From: Liolophura sinensis
Lineage: Eukaryota; Mollusca; Polyplacophora; Chitonida; Chitonidae
Assembly: GCF_032854445.1 (NCBI RefSeq)
Contig: NC_088303.1
Span: 28,003,265-28,067,264 of the forward strand
Direction: 5' to 3'
Length of the DNA: 64,000 nucleotides
Shown here: positions 58,101 through 64,000 of the stretch, piece after piece
Numbering within the stretch: the first letter of the stretch is position 1
How the letters are laid out: each line of letters begins with the position of its first letter
Made by a program: the position numbers and the translations under genes
The notes under the pieces: model-generated
Seen by the model: only the letters and a program-made list of their open reading frames with translations
The model's database searches: none
Told to the model about the DNA's origin: nothing

Positions 58101-59962
58101 GGGTCATTGCGCTGCACAAGCATGCTAATCACTATTCCACAGAGACTCCAAATCAATTTATTTATTCATATGATTGGTGTTTTTTGCTGTAATTAAGAAT
58201 ATTTCACTTATACGACGACAGTCAGCATTATGGTGGGAGAACCCAGGCCTAGCAGTATTAAACTATTCAGAATGACCCAAAAGCCATTCTGAAAAAACTT
58301 GTTACATCAGATTTCCACAATTTCACACTGCAGCAGCATAATCTACATGTACATCTACATCCAAAAAGTTGTGATCAAGCATGTTACATGTATATGTAGT
58401 CCATTTTCTTCATCACCATGTTGGTGGTAGTCATGTGAAACAGGGTGATATATAAGCATTATTTACCTTAGGGCTAGAGGGAATTCCCCTTAGTCTAGAA
58501 GTAGAAGCGTGGACAAAACAAAGAAGGCTGGTTCTCTGTCACTTATATCACTTTTTTAGATTCATAATGGTAAAATGCATAAACTCGGTTTCAATGACAA
58601 GAGTTCATTGCCTCATGTGCCTCGTAATAATTAAAAAAACAGTGGCAAGCTAGATTAGTCGTCTGTTCTCGGAGACAGAAGTGTAAACTGCGTTAATGCG
58701 AGTAGCCATTGTAAAACCAATCATTCTCCATGCCCATTGTCCAGCATGAACCTACTTTTGAATAACTATACCGAGGCAAACAGTTCTTGGTTCAAAATCT
58801 AATCTTGTGAAGTTTACCATGAATCACAACAAGTATTTTACCAATATTTTCTCTTTAATAACAAGGATGTACAACAGATCAATGTGTGGAGCTTGTGGTG
58901 ATACATGCCACTAATGAACTATGAAAGGCAATTTTGGTAGCGAGTATGACTCATTTACAGATGGAGAGAAGCAGACATACGATAGCTCAGTTCGGCTCAT
59001 GGCTGTGTTTTTCATCACTCCCGTTTTAACATCCCGTCACTTATTATTGACCAAATATTGTTTTTAGCAGGTCATTTGTAGTACTTTGACATATGGATTA
59101 GTCTATGTGGATGTGCTGCATGTACATGTATGATGTCTGTACAGGTACACTAGCTCTGCGGGGCTGTGATTACGTATACTATCACAGCCCTGTCTTGTTC
59201 CATAAGCTTACCTTGAATACCATTGTACTTCCCTTGCTGGCTTTAATATACTACTGCTGGGCACCCAATAATTTGTCTTTGCGTAGTCCCAGTCATCTCA
59301 GCTATCAATTCCAGGTAGGTGTTCCCATGTGTCATCACTAATAAATCCACACAAGCATAAAACTAGGTGAAACTGGATAAACTCAAACTCCAACTGTCAT
59401 GTTTGAATGCATACTCCTCACATCCCATACAAGGGAGATAACTACTGACAACAGCAATTAATATATTTTGTACATCTTGTTTAATCTGTTCTGTAATTGT
59501 TTGACAATCTTTTTTATTCATCAATGTTGATTACGGGTTCCCCCTACGTCATTATATTGCTGAGACTGATCCTAAACAATTATCCAGTATGCGTGTCAAA
59601 AGGTTTAACTTGCCTAATAGTAGTATACATCATTCACCTCACTCTGTGACGACTGTGACTACAGACAGACAAATTATTTGGTGCACAGCAGTGGTATATT
59701 GAAGCCAGCAAGGGAAGTACACAGGTGTTCAAGGTAAGCTTATGAAACATGACAGGGCTGTGACAGTATACGTAATCACAGCCCTACGGAGCTAAGGTAC
59801 ACAAATCTGACAATGACACTAGCAGACAGCTTGTTCACATAGACTTTCTTTTCAAGTGAAAATACAGCATCTTCCACCTCCTTGGAGCTACTTCAGTCGA
59901 GCGTAGTTTGGTTTACACTGTCAGCTTACTTTTCTCTTGATAAATGACTGTTTTCCAAACAT
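37028..59962 (-). CDS. SPIDR: SPIDR, scaffold protein involved in DNA repair, 22 coding exons
   Basis: Ortholog of vertebrate SPIDR (KIAA0146), a nuclear scaffold that in human cells binds BLM, FIGNL1 and RAD51 and supports RAD51-dependent homologous recombination. All 22 exons below have GT-AG sites and one unbroken frame of about 973 residues (human about 915). Matches span the whole length: the KRKR start; an acidic Ser-rich N-terminal region (SSEGSESEME, SSYDSESEE); DWLKNIQ; MAEQLCKLQSREKSA with VWYHK (human LAERLNGLQNRERSA, LWRHQ); VRIHPPW (human VRIFPPW); LSESILDSIE (human LRDSLLDVVE); the C-terminal OB-like region; and a CxxC pair of pairs (C859/C862, C878/C881) likely to bind zinc. 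Pfam families expected, from memory: DUF4502 and DUF4503. An in-frame upstream ATG at 60076 would add 38 residues; 59962 is chosen because it puts KRKR about where human SPIDR has it. Confidence 0.93.
37447..37497 (-). CDS. SPIDR: SPIDR exon 21
   Basis: Residues 914-930, LHQSTVEKILPPSDSEE; human LLQRSISSLLRFAAGED. Acceptor CTTAATTTTAG, donor GTATGT. Confidence 0.9.
37808..37855 (-). repeat. V-SINE tail fragment
   Basis: Plus-strand GATTTGTGTTTAATGCCGTA then CTCAAGAAACC: complement of a V-SINE 3' end. It lies downstream of SPIDR exon 21 coordinates, in the intron before it. Confidence 0.45.
38313..39107. repeat. 53-bp minisatellite, 15 copies
   Basis: Unit ACATAACTTACTTATCTGTT, ACTGGGGTGTGCTGATCCCT, AGCTGATACCTGG, repeated for 795 bases (15 units). 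Units are nearly identical. It lies in the SPIDR intron between exons 20 and 21. On the transcript strand each unit contains GATAAGTAAGTTATG. Confidence 0.95.
39622..39739 (-). CDS. SPIDR: SPIDR exon 20, second zinc-site half
   Basis: Residues 874-913. SALSCPLCRRPVSSPVNRIK carries the second CxxC (C878, C881); human SCGDCSRVVTSPVLKRHLQ. Its 3' splice site (CTGTTTTTTGACAG) is the edge of a 26-bp minisatellite. Donor GTGAGC. Confidence 0.95.
39740..41110. repeat. 26-bp minisatellite abutting SPIDR exon 20
   Basis: About 50 units of GTCAGTGTGCTGTGAACAAC plus AGACAA (variant GTCAACAACA), with drift and small gaps, starting at the base next to exon 20. On the transcript strand each unit reads like a branch site and 3' splice site (CTGAC, then TTGTTGACAG). 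Long plus-strand frames rich in Cys, Gln and Asn across it are artefacts. Confidence 0.92.
41696..41789 (-). CDS. SPIDR: SPIDR exon 19, first zinc-site half
   Basis: Residues 843-873. GKISYVNEEECYIWQQCDQC gives the first CxxC (C859, C862), as human FSWPVCDMC. Acceptor TTTTGTCTCAG, donor GTAAGA. Confidence 0.93.
42078..42254 (-). CDS. SPIDR: SPIDR exon 18
   Basis: Residues 784-842. GKLIADDYTRAVKMTNEHQS, RPFPLTQDTALGELVSVT; human DSATPVNSICSVQGTVV. Acceptor TTTTTTCTTCAG, donor GTAAGT. Confidence 0.92.
42764..43018 (+). repeat. Near-complete V-SINE in SPIDR intron 17
   Basis: Head AAGGGGCCTGACTGGCCTAG with TGGTTAGCATGCTAGC, B-box-like GAGTTCAAGTCCAGC, body and tail AAATATTCTTGAGTACGG, AATCAAATAAATAAATGC. 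Confidence 0.75.
43078..43290 (-). repeat. V-SINE, inverted
   Basis: Plus-strand TTTTGATTGGTGTTTTACGC to ACTTGAACTCACAGTGACTG, complement of tail through B box. The 5' end of the head is cut short. Confidence 0.75.
43378..43630 (+). repeat. Near-complete V-SINE
   Basis: GGGGCCTCCGTGGCTCATTT, GGTTAGCATGCTAGCGCAGT, GGGAGTTCAAGTCTAGC, tail GTCGTATAAGTGAAATATTC and CAATCAAATAAATAAATAAA. One of the best-kept copies; a short deletion lies in the body. Confidence 0.8.
43806..43989 (-). CDS. SPIDR: SPIDR exon 17
   Basis: Residues 723-783. KERRPYDTCCQVVYVYDQSL aligns with human KEERDPRLPKTLLVYVAPL, and LDPGDLVFVRDVY with the strand before ERTVLLL. Acceptor CTTTTTCAG, donor GTGAGA. It sits inside a cluster of four SINEs. 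Confidence 0.93.
44040..44298 (+). repeat. Near-complete V-SINE in SPIDR intron 16
   Basis: GGTGGCCAAGGTGGTTAGCA, CCCAGGAGCCTCTCACCAAT, tail ATACAAGTGAAATATTCTTG and ACACCAATTGAATAAATAGA. Confidence 0.8.
45046..45120 (-). CDS. SPIDR: SPIDR exon 16
   Basis: Residues 698-722, PCVTDADSRRSFLFKVFYVD then EVSIK. Acceptor TATGTTTTACAG, donor GTAGGA. Phase 0 at both ends. Confidence 0.85.
45272..45290. repeat. (CA)n microsatellite
   Basis: Short CA run followed by an A-run, in the intron before SPIDR exon 16. Confidence 0.85.
45885..46034 (-). CDS. SPIDR: SPIDR exon 15
   Basis: Residues 648-697. TVPRPAPGFCYLMKAWHERS, LKVTSYELKNIL; human PPPALCYILTAHP and VTRCLRDIL. Acceptor CTGTTTTAG, donor GTAAGT. 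Confidence 0.92.
46158..46845 (-). mobile_element. Tc1/mariner-like relic with ~110-bp inverted ends
   Basis: Left arm (about 46158-46273) and right arm (about 46730-46845) are inverted copies, sharing CAGGGTAATCCTTGCTACAG and TGTGTTGACTTGATTA. Between them, minus-strand frames give FFMHDSTHPHLARV and LLQEEWLVIPQNLI, the HDNARPH and EEWxxIPQ regions of Tc1-like transposases. Most of the gene is deleted and frames are broken. It lies in the SPIDR intron between exons 14 and 15. Confidence 0.7.
47203..47299 (-). CDS. SPIDR: SPIDR exon 14
   Basis: Residues 615-647. RDPCLFSVLESVWGQTARPE matches human GIFSLIDTLWPPAIPLKTP. Acceptor TTTGCCCACCAG, donor GTAAGC. Confidence 0.9.
47385..47600 (-). repeat. 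Diverged V-SINE
   Basis: Plus-strand TTGTTGTTTTATGCCATACC, CATTTATATGATGGTGG and ATGGACTGCCTGGGG are a decayed complement of the V-SINE tail and body. Confidence 0.4.
48069..48227 (-). CDS. SPIDR: SPIDR exon 13
   Basis: Residues 562-614. SWSILAEDSHGVFAVIQLPD, WEMQSITVTAVTLLSRT; compare human LLVQDACGMFGEVHLEF. Acceptor TGTGTTTCCAG, donor GTCAGT. Confidence 0.93.
48343..51130. repeat. 28-bp minisatellite in alternating 56-bp dimers, 2.8 kb
   Basis: Monomer A TACTGGAAATTTTACCTCAT-TCCCAACC alternates with monomer B TGCTGGAAATTTAACATCAT-TCCCAGCA, roughly 100 monomers. A longer-period variant with GGGAAATGAGGCATGAGAAA appears twice (50.51 and 50.86 kb). The array fills the SPIDR intron between exons 12 and 13. 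Long plus-strand frames across it (for example 49648-50157) are repeat artefacts. Confidence 0.95.
51242..51453 (-). CDS. SPIDR: SPIDR exon 12
   Basis: Residues 492-561. NPRLHTILNSQIPGPKLSES, ILDSIEKTG, FQATICRVFCRRL; human has LRDSLLDVVES and VRVVVQRVYSL here. Acceptor TTATTCCAG, donor GTAAGC. Confidence 0.93.
51802..51872 (-). CDS. SPIDR: SPIDR exon 11
   Basis: Residues 468-491, GDCPPKSCPVQLYPCPTTLS then IDTQ. Acceptor TTTCATCTGCCTAG, donor GTAACC. Confidence 0.88.
52276..52445 (-). CDS. SPIDR: SPIDR exon 10
   Basis: Residues 411-467. WQTLDMPALGHQVLLCVYYS corresponds to human WQKLIIPSGSCPVILNTYFC. Acceptor GTTGCAG, donor GTAATC. Confidence 0.93.
52892..53090 (-). CDS. SPIDR: SPIDR exon 9
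   Basis: Residues 345-410. FIKVQLSSLETSCSLCVATC, LQPVVMVMFPQNSAHSHKLR, and LAVRIHPP ending in the split Trp of VRIxPPW. Acceptor CTTTATTCTAG, donor GTAAGG. Confidence 0.95.
53160..53300 (-). repeat. Strongly diverged SINE
   Basis: GTTTGGGTGGAAGAAATCAC, GCCCGGCATAAACCACCAAC and GGCAGAGTACTGGCTCACTT resemble the complement of a SINE body. A similar stretch lies at 56.6 kb. Confidence 0.35.
53524..53612. repeat. 42-bp tandem duplication next to SPIDR exon 8
   Basis: GCCATTATACAAGACGCTAA, GAAGGGGTATCA occurs twice, ending about 10 bases from the exon's donor site. Confidence 0.85.
53623..53735 (-). CDS. SPIDR: SPIDR exon 8
   Basis: Residues 307-344. MAEQLCKLQSREKSAQTVWY, then HKVREQ: the strongest short match to human (LAERLNGLQNRERSAISLWR). 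Acceptor CTGTTGTTTTAG, donor GTAACG. Confidence 0.95.
54218..54358. repeat. About 41-bp tandem repeat, four copies, next to SPIDR exon 7
   Basis: GCTACCAGCTGTCTAAAAAG, TCAAGATTTTGTATTTT repeated four times with substitutions, ending about 17 bases from the exon donor. Confidence 0.85.
54375..54577 (-). CDS. SPIDR: SPIDR exon 7
   Basis: Residues 240-306. Ser/Pro-rich start, then KMKAGDWLKNIQ, and ENLEDSAKKKKKYA (human ENSAKKKLL). Acceptor GTTACATTTCAG, donor GTATAT. Two bases carry into exon 8. Confidence 0.92.
54955..55110 (-). repeat. Possible SINE with tRNA-like head
   Basis: On the minus strand GGGGTATAGCTCAGTGTGTC looks like the 5' half of a tRNA (A box and D arm). No clear B box follows. 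It lies in the SPIDR intron between exons 6 and 7. Confidence 0.3.
55612..55695 (-). CDS. SPIDR: SPIDR exon 6
   Basis: Residues 212-239, DLRECISSYDSESEEVSMQT and VSRPDPSE; compare human ILEYSSDSEKEDD. Acceptor CAATTTATTTAAG, donor GTGAGC. Confidence 0.9.
56337..56537 (-). CDS. SPIDR: SPIDR exon 5
   Basis: Residues 145-211. Basic start EKNLVIKKQKKRC, then acidic DVDLIDCEEEEWSRSPPSKP. Acceptor TTTTCTCCTAAAG, donor GTACAG. Phase 0 at both ends. Confidence 0.85.
56595..56720 (-). repeat. Strongly diverged SINE
   Basis: GTATGGGTGGAGGAATCACA and GGAGTAAACCACCAGTGTTT parallel the relic at 53.2 kb. Confidence 0.3.
57150..57202 (-). CDS. SPIDR: SPIDR exon 4
   Basis: Residues 127-144, DQLSISCLSSEGSESEME; equivalent to human DITWSSSGSDLSDED. 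Acceptor AACTCTTACAG, donor GTAACT. Confidence 0.9.
57601..57877 (-). CDS. SPIDR: SPIDR exon 3
   Basis: Residues 35-126. LQYGDRNPSVSNCNTG, EKWETAGKGFADFKLI, KDKRKRKLADM. Acceptor CGTTTTTCAG, donor GTAAATC. Ends with one base of the next codon. Confidence 0.85.
57945..58155 (-). repeat. Near-complete V-SINE
   Basis: Plus-strand ATTTATTTGATAGGTGTTTA through GAGAGGCTCCTGGGTCATTG to the tRNA-like head end near CCACAGAGACTCC. It lies in SPIDR intron 2. Confidence 0.7.
58156..58250 (-). repeat. V-SINE tail fragment, head to tail with the previous copy
   Basis: TTATTTATTCATATGATTGG, ATATTTCACTTATACGACGA and GCATTATGGTGGGAG: the 3' part of a second copy in the same orientation. Confidence 0.65.
58467..58535 (-). 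CDS. SPIDR: SPIDR exon 2
   Basis: Residues 12-34, RTSLLCFVHASTSRLRGIPS, then SPK. Phase 0 at both ends, donor GTAAAT. The 3' splice site at 58536 (GTGACAG) has a weak pyrimidine tract; a stronger one (CTTCTACTTCTAG) inside the exon would break phase. Joining to exon 1 gives KRKR, as in human. Confidence 0.55.
59145..59800. mobile_element. MITE with ~105-bp inverted ends in SPIDR intron 1
   Basis: The left arm (GTACACTAGCTCTGCGGGGC to AAGGTATTCAAGGTAAGC-like inner sequence near 59245) is the inverted copy of the right arm (59680-59800). Inside each arm GGGCTGTGATTACGTATACT, ATCACAGCCC is itself a palindrome. The 430-base interior has no coding frame. I cannot define the target duplication with confidence, so the superfamily is open. 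Confidence 0.75.
59930..59962 (-). CDS. SPIDR: SPIDR exon 1, coding part
   Basis: Residues 1-11, MFGKQSFIKRK, ending before GTAAGC. The frame is open upstream to an ATG at 60074-60076 (MGYFPCVVALREW) after an in-frame TGA, so a longer N-terminus is possible. A third ATG at 60041, in another frame, gives a basic peptide but a splice phase that exon 2 cannot take. Confidence 0.6.
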
Positions 59963-60079
59963 TTCGAGTATGTCTTCGTTTACAATAAACTTTCTCCAAC
60001 TTCCCGCAATATCTCCGTGTGATCTTCCTCTTGACCTCCATTCGCGGAGAGCTACCACGCAAGGGAAGTAGCCCATTGT

Positions 60080-60870
60080 GGCGCATAGCAGACAGAAGTT
60101 TCAGCGAAAAATGTTTCTATGTGTTCTATCTAATTTTTAATAATTTTATCATTTACCGTATTGGTTTTTCCGCAGTCCTTGTGTATTGTAAATATATTTA
60201 AGTACCAAAAAATGATTTACTTCCCCTATTCTCCAGCAAAAGAAGGACTGTTACCCAATACATATCTATAGGGGTATTTGGAGTAAAAATAAATAAATGA
60301 AATAAAATTAAATTAAATTATAAATAAAATATAAATAGTCAGTGGCAACACTAACAATATCAAGTTTGTGTTACTTTCTTGATGAAGTAATCAAAACTTT
60401 TATTATTTTCCTTGTTGAATGATGAGAACAGACTTGAGAGAGTGGAGTGGACTAGGCTTAGCATCAAGTGAAAGAGGTATGTGTTGGGACGGAGGGCGCG
60501 TTGCAGAGTCAGAAACGACCACCATTTTCATATTTCTCATGAATTTGTTTCTATAAAATTAATATGAAGGCACATCGATCAGGAGCCACCTCCTCCGGGA
60601 GTTACTTCTATGGGGAAAATTGTTTATTCACACCACTAAATGTGACCTTCACATGATAACTTGTCAATTTCAGCACCCATAGAATAGCAAGAAGCACGTA
60701 TAGGTGGCCTACATTTGTGCCAGTCACGGATCATTCCCAACAGCAATGCCTATACGCCTAGACACTGATAATTCCCAACTAAATGTCTATATACTGAGTG
60801 TCACCTCTGCGCGAAAATGATTACACCTATACAAATAATGTATATAGCAGTCCATGTAACATCTCCACAG
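60080..60870. other. SPIDR upstream flank
   Basis: Probable promoter and spacer of SPIDR on the minus strand. No TATA box stands out and base composition does not mark a CpG island. A low-complexity AAATAAA-type stretch lies at 60.28-60.34 kb. Confidence 0.35.
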
Positions 60871-60879
60871 AGAAATTGG

Positions 60880-61245
60880 TCTTGCCAAGTGCTGGGTGTC
60901 ATCTCCATGTGGTAATTAATTGTTGATTGCAAGCATGCAAGCACCAGTATATATGTATGTCCATGAGTTAAACTTGTGATTGTTTGATCCAAGCATGCAA
61001 GCACTGGGAAGCATCATCCACATCCAGATAATTAATTTTTCATTTTAAACCCTCATGCTGTGCACCAGAATTGTTATCTCCAATAGGTAATTATAAATGT
61101 TGATTCCAAGCATACAAGCACCAGGAATCATATCAAAGAGGTAATTAATTGTTAATTACAAGCATGCACGCACCAGGAATCCTCTCCAAAAGGTAATTAA
61201 GTGTTCATTCTAAGCATGCATTTCCCAGGAGTCATCTACACTACA
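60880..61245. repeat. Degenerate ~60-bp tandem repeat, about six copies
   Basis: Units centre on CCAAGCATGCAAGCACCAGG, AATCATCTCC and GGTAATTAATTGTT. Copies vary in length and sequence, so the array is old. Confidence 0.75.
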
Positions 61246-61559
61246 AAACTGTTCATTAGTCTTGAGAGAAATTGGAGTCTAGGTTTTACAGTTGGTATAA
61301 ACACTGTTCACGTTTTAACATTGTATTCAAAAGCATTTCACTTGTACAAAGGCGATTAGGTTTGTGGGAGGAAGAAACGTATAACAGTACCATAAAAAAA
61401 AAACAAAAAAACATAGCCCTTTGTCAGGTACCTTAGATTCTAGACCGATACTGATCTAGCGTCGAGTCAGAGTCAGATTCGACATGCTGACATGCTGTTG
61501 CCATGACAACAAAGCTTAAGGCAAATCTACCTAACACTTTAACTCTGGAAATGAACTAT

Positions 61560-63537
61560 TTTTATTTGTTGTAAAATGAAAAGACAAAAAATCATTCACA
61601 TTTTAAGTTACAAGAAATGTTATAGTTTATTCCTAATGTACATGCATATGGTTTACAAAACACAGCATATACACATATATAAACATACATGCAGGTACAT
61701 GTACAAGTCATATTTCATGGATACAGCAACACAGTAACACCACTATTATGACTACAGTACCAATATCACAGAGGCTTAAGTTTTCAAAAATGTATGAATT
61801 ACTATAAAGGTTCTACACATCTTTCATTATGCATGTATCAAACAGCTAATCCTCCTCTTGTTTTATAAATTAAAAAGAAAATAACCATAACAAAGAAACC
61901 AAGATAATGTTGACACTAGTGGACGGACAGTGGACAAAAGGACGGACAGTGGACAAAAGAACGGACAGTTTCGAATTTCTTCCCGCAAAGGGATATTTAT
62001 ATCTGAAAACAAGAATACGAAACTGGTATATTTTGTATACGCAGACGGCAGTCATTTCAGTTGGTTATATTTCATGCAGGTGCCATATTGATTTACAGCC
62101 ATGCAATTATAATTTGTAAAACTTGGCACAGTGGTAAAGATATAATTAATGGTATTATATTATATATAGCTGATCAAAACAGGTATATCAATTTACACTG
62201 TGGCCCTCTACTACTTAATTAGATTATCAGGCCTGATCAGCCCCACCCTCCCCTCCCTTTCACAAATTTATCAACTTTATATCGAGATTTTCTTCAGTGC
62301 ATGTGTATAATGCATGTGACTCTAAGCTTTCATTGTAGAAAGCAAATACATGCAAAGAAACCCCCCAAAAATGACTAAACAATAAAGAGGATACCTGAGC
62401 CTCGCCCAAGACAAACACATTAATCTGTACATTAATAGCACAACCTTAAAAAAAAAAGACAAAAAAAAAAAAAAAAAGACTTGAAAAGTGTGTGTCTTGC
62501 TACACTCAGAATAGATAGTCACTGTGATGTCTAGATTAGAAAGTGACTTTCAAATAACAGATTAAAAATTAAAAATGCTGCTGGTAATGAAAAAAGTTAT
62601 TATATGATTCATTATTGAATGGATATCATATCAATGTATGCCAATTTCAAAATTTCCCTATATTTCTGTAAGGTCTTTGAAAGTTTATGTAGGACCCCAT
62701 CTGTGTTTCTTTTTCAGTGGCAAAAAATGGCAAAAACGCACACAAAAACCAGCAAACATGACATTCCACTCTACAATTCATGTGAGTCTATATAATAATA
62801 AATCATCACATGCATGTATGCAGTGTATATAATTTTTAATATCTAAAACTTTGTAAAAGAATATCAATTTTAGTGTTATACAAGACCTTTACAACAAAGG
62901 GGACTACATGCATGACCCTAGCTCTTAAAGTCTTAGAATTAAAGGTATATAAAACTATGTATATTATTATGTGTACTTGTAGCAATAAAAAAAAAAACAC
63001 TTTAAGAGAATGCACAGTTAATCCAATGTACGAAAAACAGAAAACATACAGGTCAATAAGTAAGCTGACATACTTAACCAAGACTACTAACCATAGAAAT
63101 GAAACATAAATGGAGCAAAAACCAACTAAAATTTACCTTTCCTCTCAAATATACATGCTCCACTGTGTACAGTAACCACCTATATTTAGTACAAACATCT
63201 ATTTTGAAAGCAGCCTTGTGCATGCTATACACAAAACAAGTCAAAAAAGTGTAAGGTATGCCACATTATCTTGGACCTATAAATGAATACATGTTTATGA
63301 TATAGTTGAGACCTGTGACAATGTAAGACTGGAACGTCTAGGGTTAATGGTTAAAAAGTTAAGTAACCAAAGGTCCTATACCATAAATATCACAGAACCT
63401 ATAATTAATATGCAAAATAAACTACTATCTCAATTTAACTCTATGAAATTAAATTACAAGTAATGCTACAATACATATCCTGTATACCGAGAACACAGAT
63501 ATGACTGCTAAGACAGTTTTTCCCCCATAACAAGCAC
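61560..63537 (-). other. Possible 3' UTR of a minus-strand gene
   Basis: AT-rich, without coding frames. Minus-strand AATAAA signals lie at about 61561-61566 and 61626-61631. A long 3' UTR after the exon at 63538 would explain the lack of other features. This is inference. Confidence 0.3.
61914..61975. repeat. 20-bp tandem repeat, about three copies
   Basis: GGACGGACAGTGGACAAAAG in near-perfect succession. Confidence 0.85.
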
Positions 63538-63570
63538 TCATTCAATGACTTCACCTGGTCTTTCGAATCC
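63538..63570 (-). CDS. Possible last coding exon of a gene leaving the window
   Basis: On the minus strand TTTTATTTTCTTTTACAG, a strong 3' splice site, precedes GFERPGEVIE and TGA. Another frame stays open for about 43 codons (DSKDQVKSLNECLLW), so frame and product are undecided without the upstream exons. Confidence 0.3.
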   Translation of the reverse strand, partial: GFERPGEVIE

Positions 63571-64000
63571 CTGTAAAAGAAAATAAAACAATATTACTTC
63601 AATAATTTCCTCTTAACAAACTGTCACAACATCTTTCCATAGAGTGTGCTAGGCACCATACAAAACAAAATCAGTTCATCAGTCTTAAACAGTGATCAAT
63701 CGAAAAATAAATTGAACAGAGTGGCAAGCATGGTATGCTTAGAAATCACTTGGCACCTGGAGCACACATGGGTTTCGAACTGAAAACTTTATCTTGAGTT
63801 TTATCCATCCAACAACACCTATAAATACATCTTAAATTTAGACCATGTACATTTTTACTGATATATAATGTGAATAAATTATTGCTGTGAACGATTTTTG
63901 TACCAAAACTCATCACTAATTAAAATTACCCTGGCAAAACGAAGGTGTTAACATGTTTGTTTCACTGGAACACACACATGAATATGAACACACAATTCTG
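63571..64000. other. Unassigned, probable intron
   Basis: If the exon at 63538 is real this is the intron before it. No other exon was recognised. Confidence 0.3.

Noticed and set aside
58467-58494. Shorter SPIDR exon 2 using the strong CTTCTACTTCTAG acceptor
   Set aside because: The splice site is better but the phase is incompatible with exon 1; kept only as an alternative if another small exon exists in intron 1.
59105-59341. 78-codon plus-strand frame
   Set aside because: It overlaps the left arm of the MITE and is open by chance.
59930-60041. Alternative SPIDR start MEVKRKITRRYCGK in another frame
   Set aside because: It leaves one base at the donor, which neither exon 2 nor exon 3 can accept, and it does not lead to the conserved KRKR join.

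Overview
The window reads as repeat-rich, AT-rich, intron-bearing nuclear DNA from a lophotrochozoan, most likely a mollusc. The main clue is many copies of tRNA-headed SINEs whose shared tail (TATAAGTGAAATATTCTTGAG, then TACGGCGTAAAACACCAATC) is typical of the V-SINE/RUDI-like repeats of mollusc genomes. Nothing bacterial is seen: genes are sparse and split, splice sites are GT-AG, and most long open frames are repeat artefacts.

Layout. 0.66-1.1 kb: relic of a CACTA/Plavaka-like DNA transposon. 1.4-1.7 kb: SINEs. 2.1-3.0 kb: 3' end of a LINE (zinc knuckle, 3' UTR with three covarying 30-nt hairpins, 27-nt A-run), abutted at once by an SGNH-hydrolase ORF of retroelement type (3.0-3.6 kb). 7.4-8.9 kb: SINE and two word-rich repeats. 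10.06-11.13 kb (minus): an intronless alpha-kinase gene. 11-25 kb: mostly unassigned DNA with microsatellites, minisatellites and more word-rich repeats; a promoter-like block with a 5' splice donor lies near 23.4-23.65 kb. 25.3-27.6 kb: large broken CACTA/Plavaka-like transposase. 28.18-29.94 kb: two phase-compatible, unrecognised exons, the second resembling the end of a double-stranded-RNA-binding domain. 30.2-31.2 kb: internally deleted Tc1 element with intact ends.

37.0-60.0 kb (minus) is the best-supported gene: 22 coding exons of SPIDR (scaffold protein involved in DNA repair, KIAA0146), all with GT-AG sites and consistent phases, about 973 residues, matching vertebrate SPIDR from the basic KRKR start to the final strand. 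In vertebrates SPIDR links BLM, FIGNL1 and RAD51 in homologous recombination. Its introns hold SINEs, a Tc1-like relic, a long-TIR MITE and several tandem arrays. One 26-bp array looks like an amplified copy of the intron's own branch-point/3' splice site; a 2.8-kb array of 28-bp units repeats donor-like and acceptor-like words on the transcript strand. Right of SPIDR, 61.6-63.57 kb may be the 3' UTR and last exon of another minus-strand gene leaving the window.

Limits: the SPIDR and alpha-kinase calls rest on remembered family sequences and visible motifs, without database searches. Repeat edges are read by eye and good to roughly 10-20 bases.
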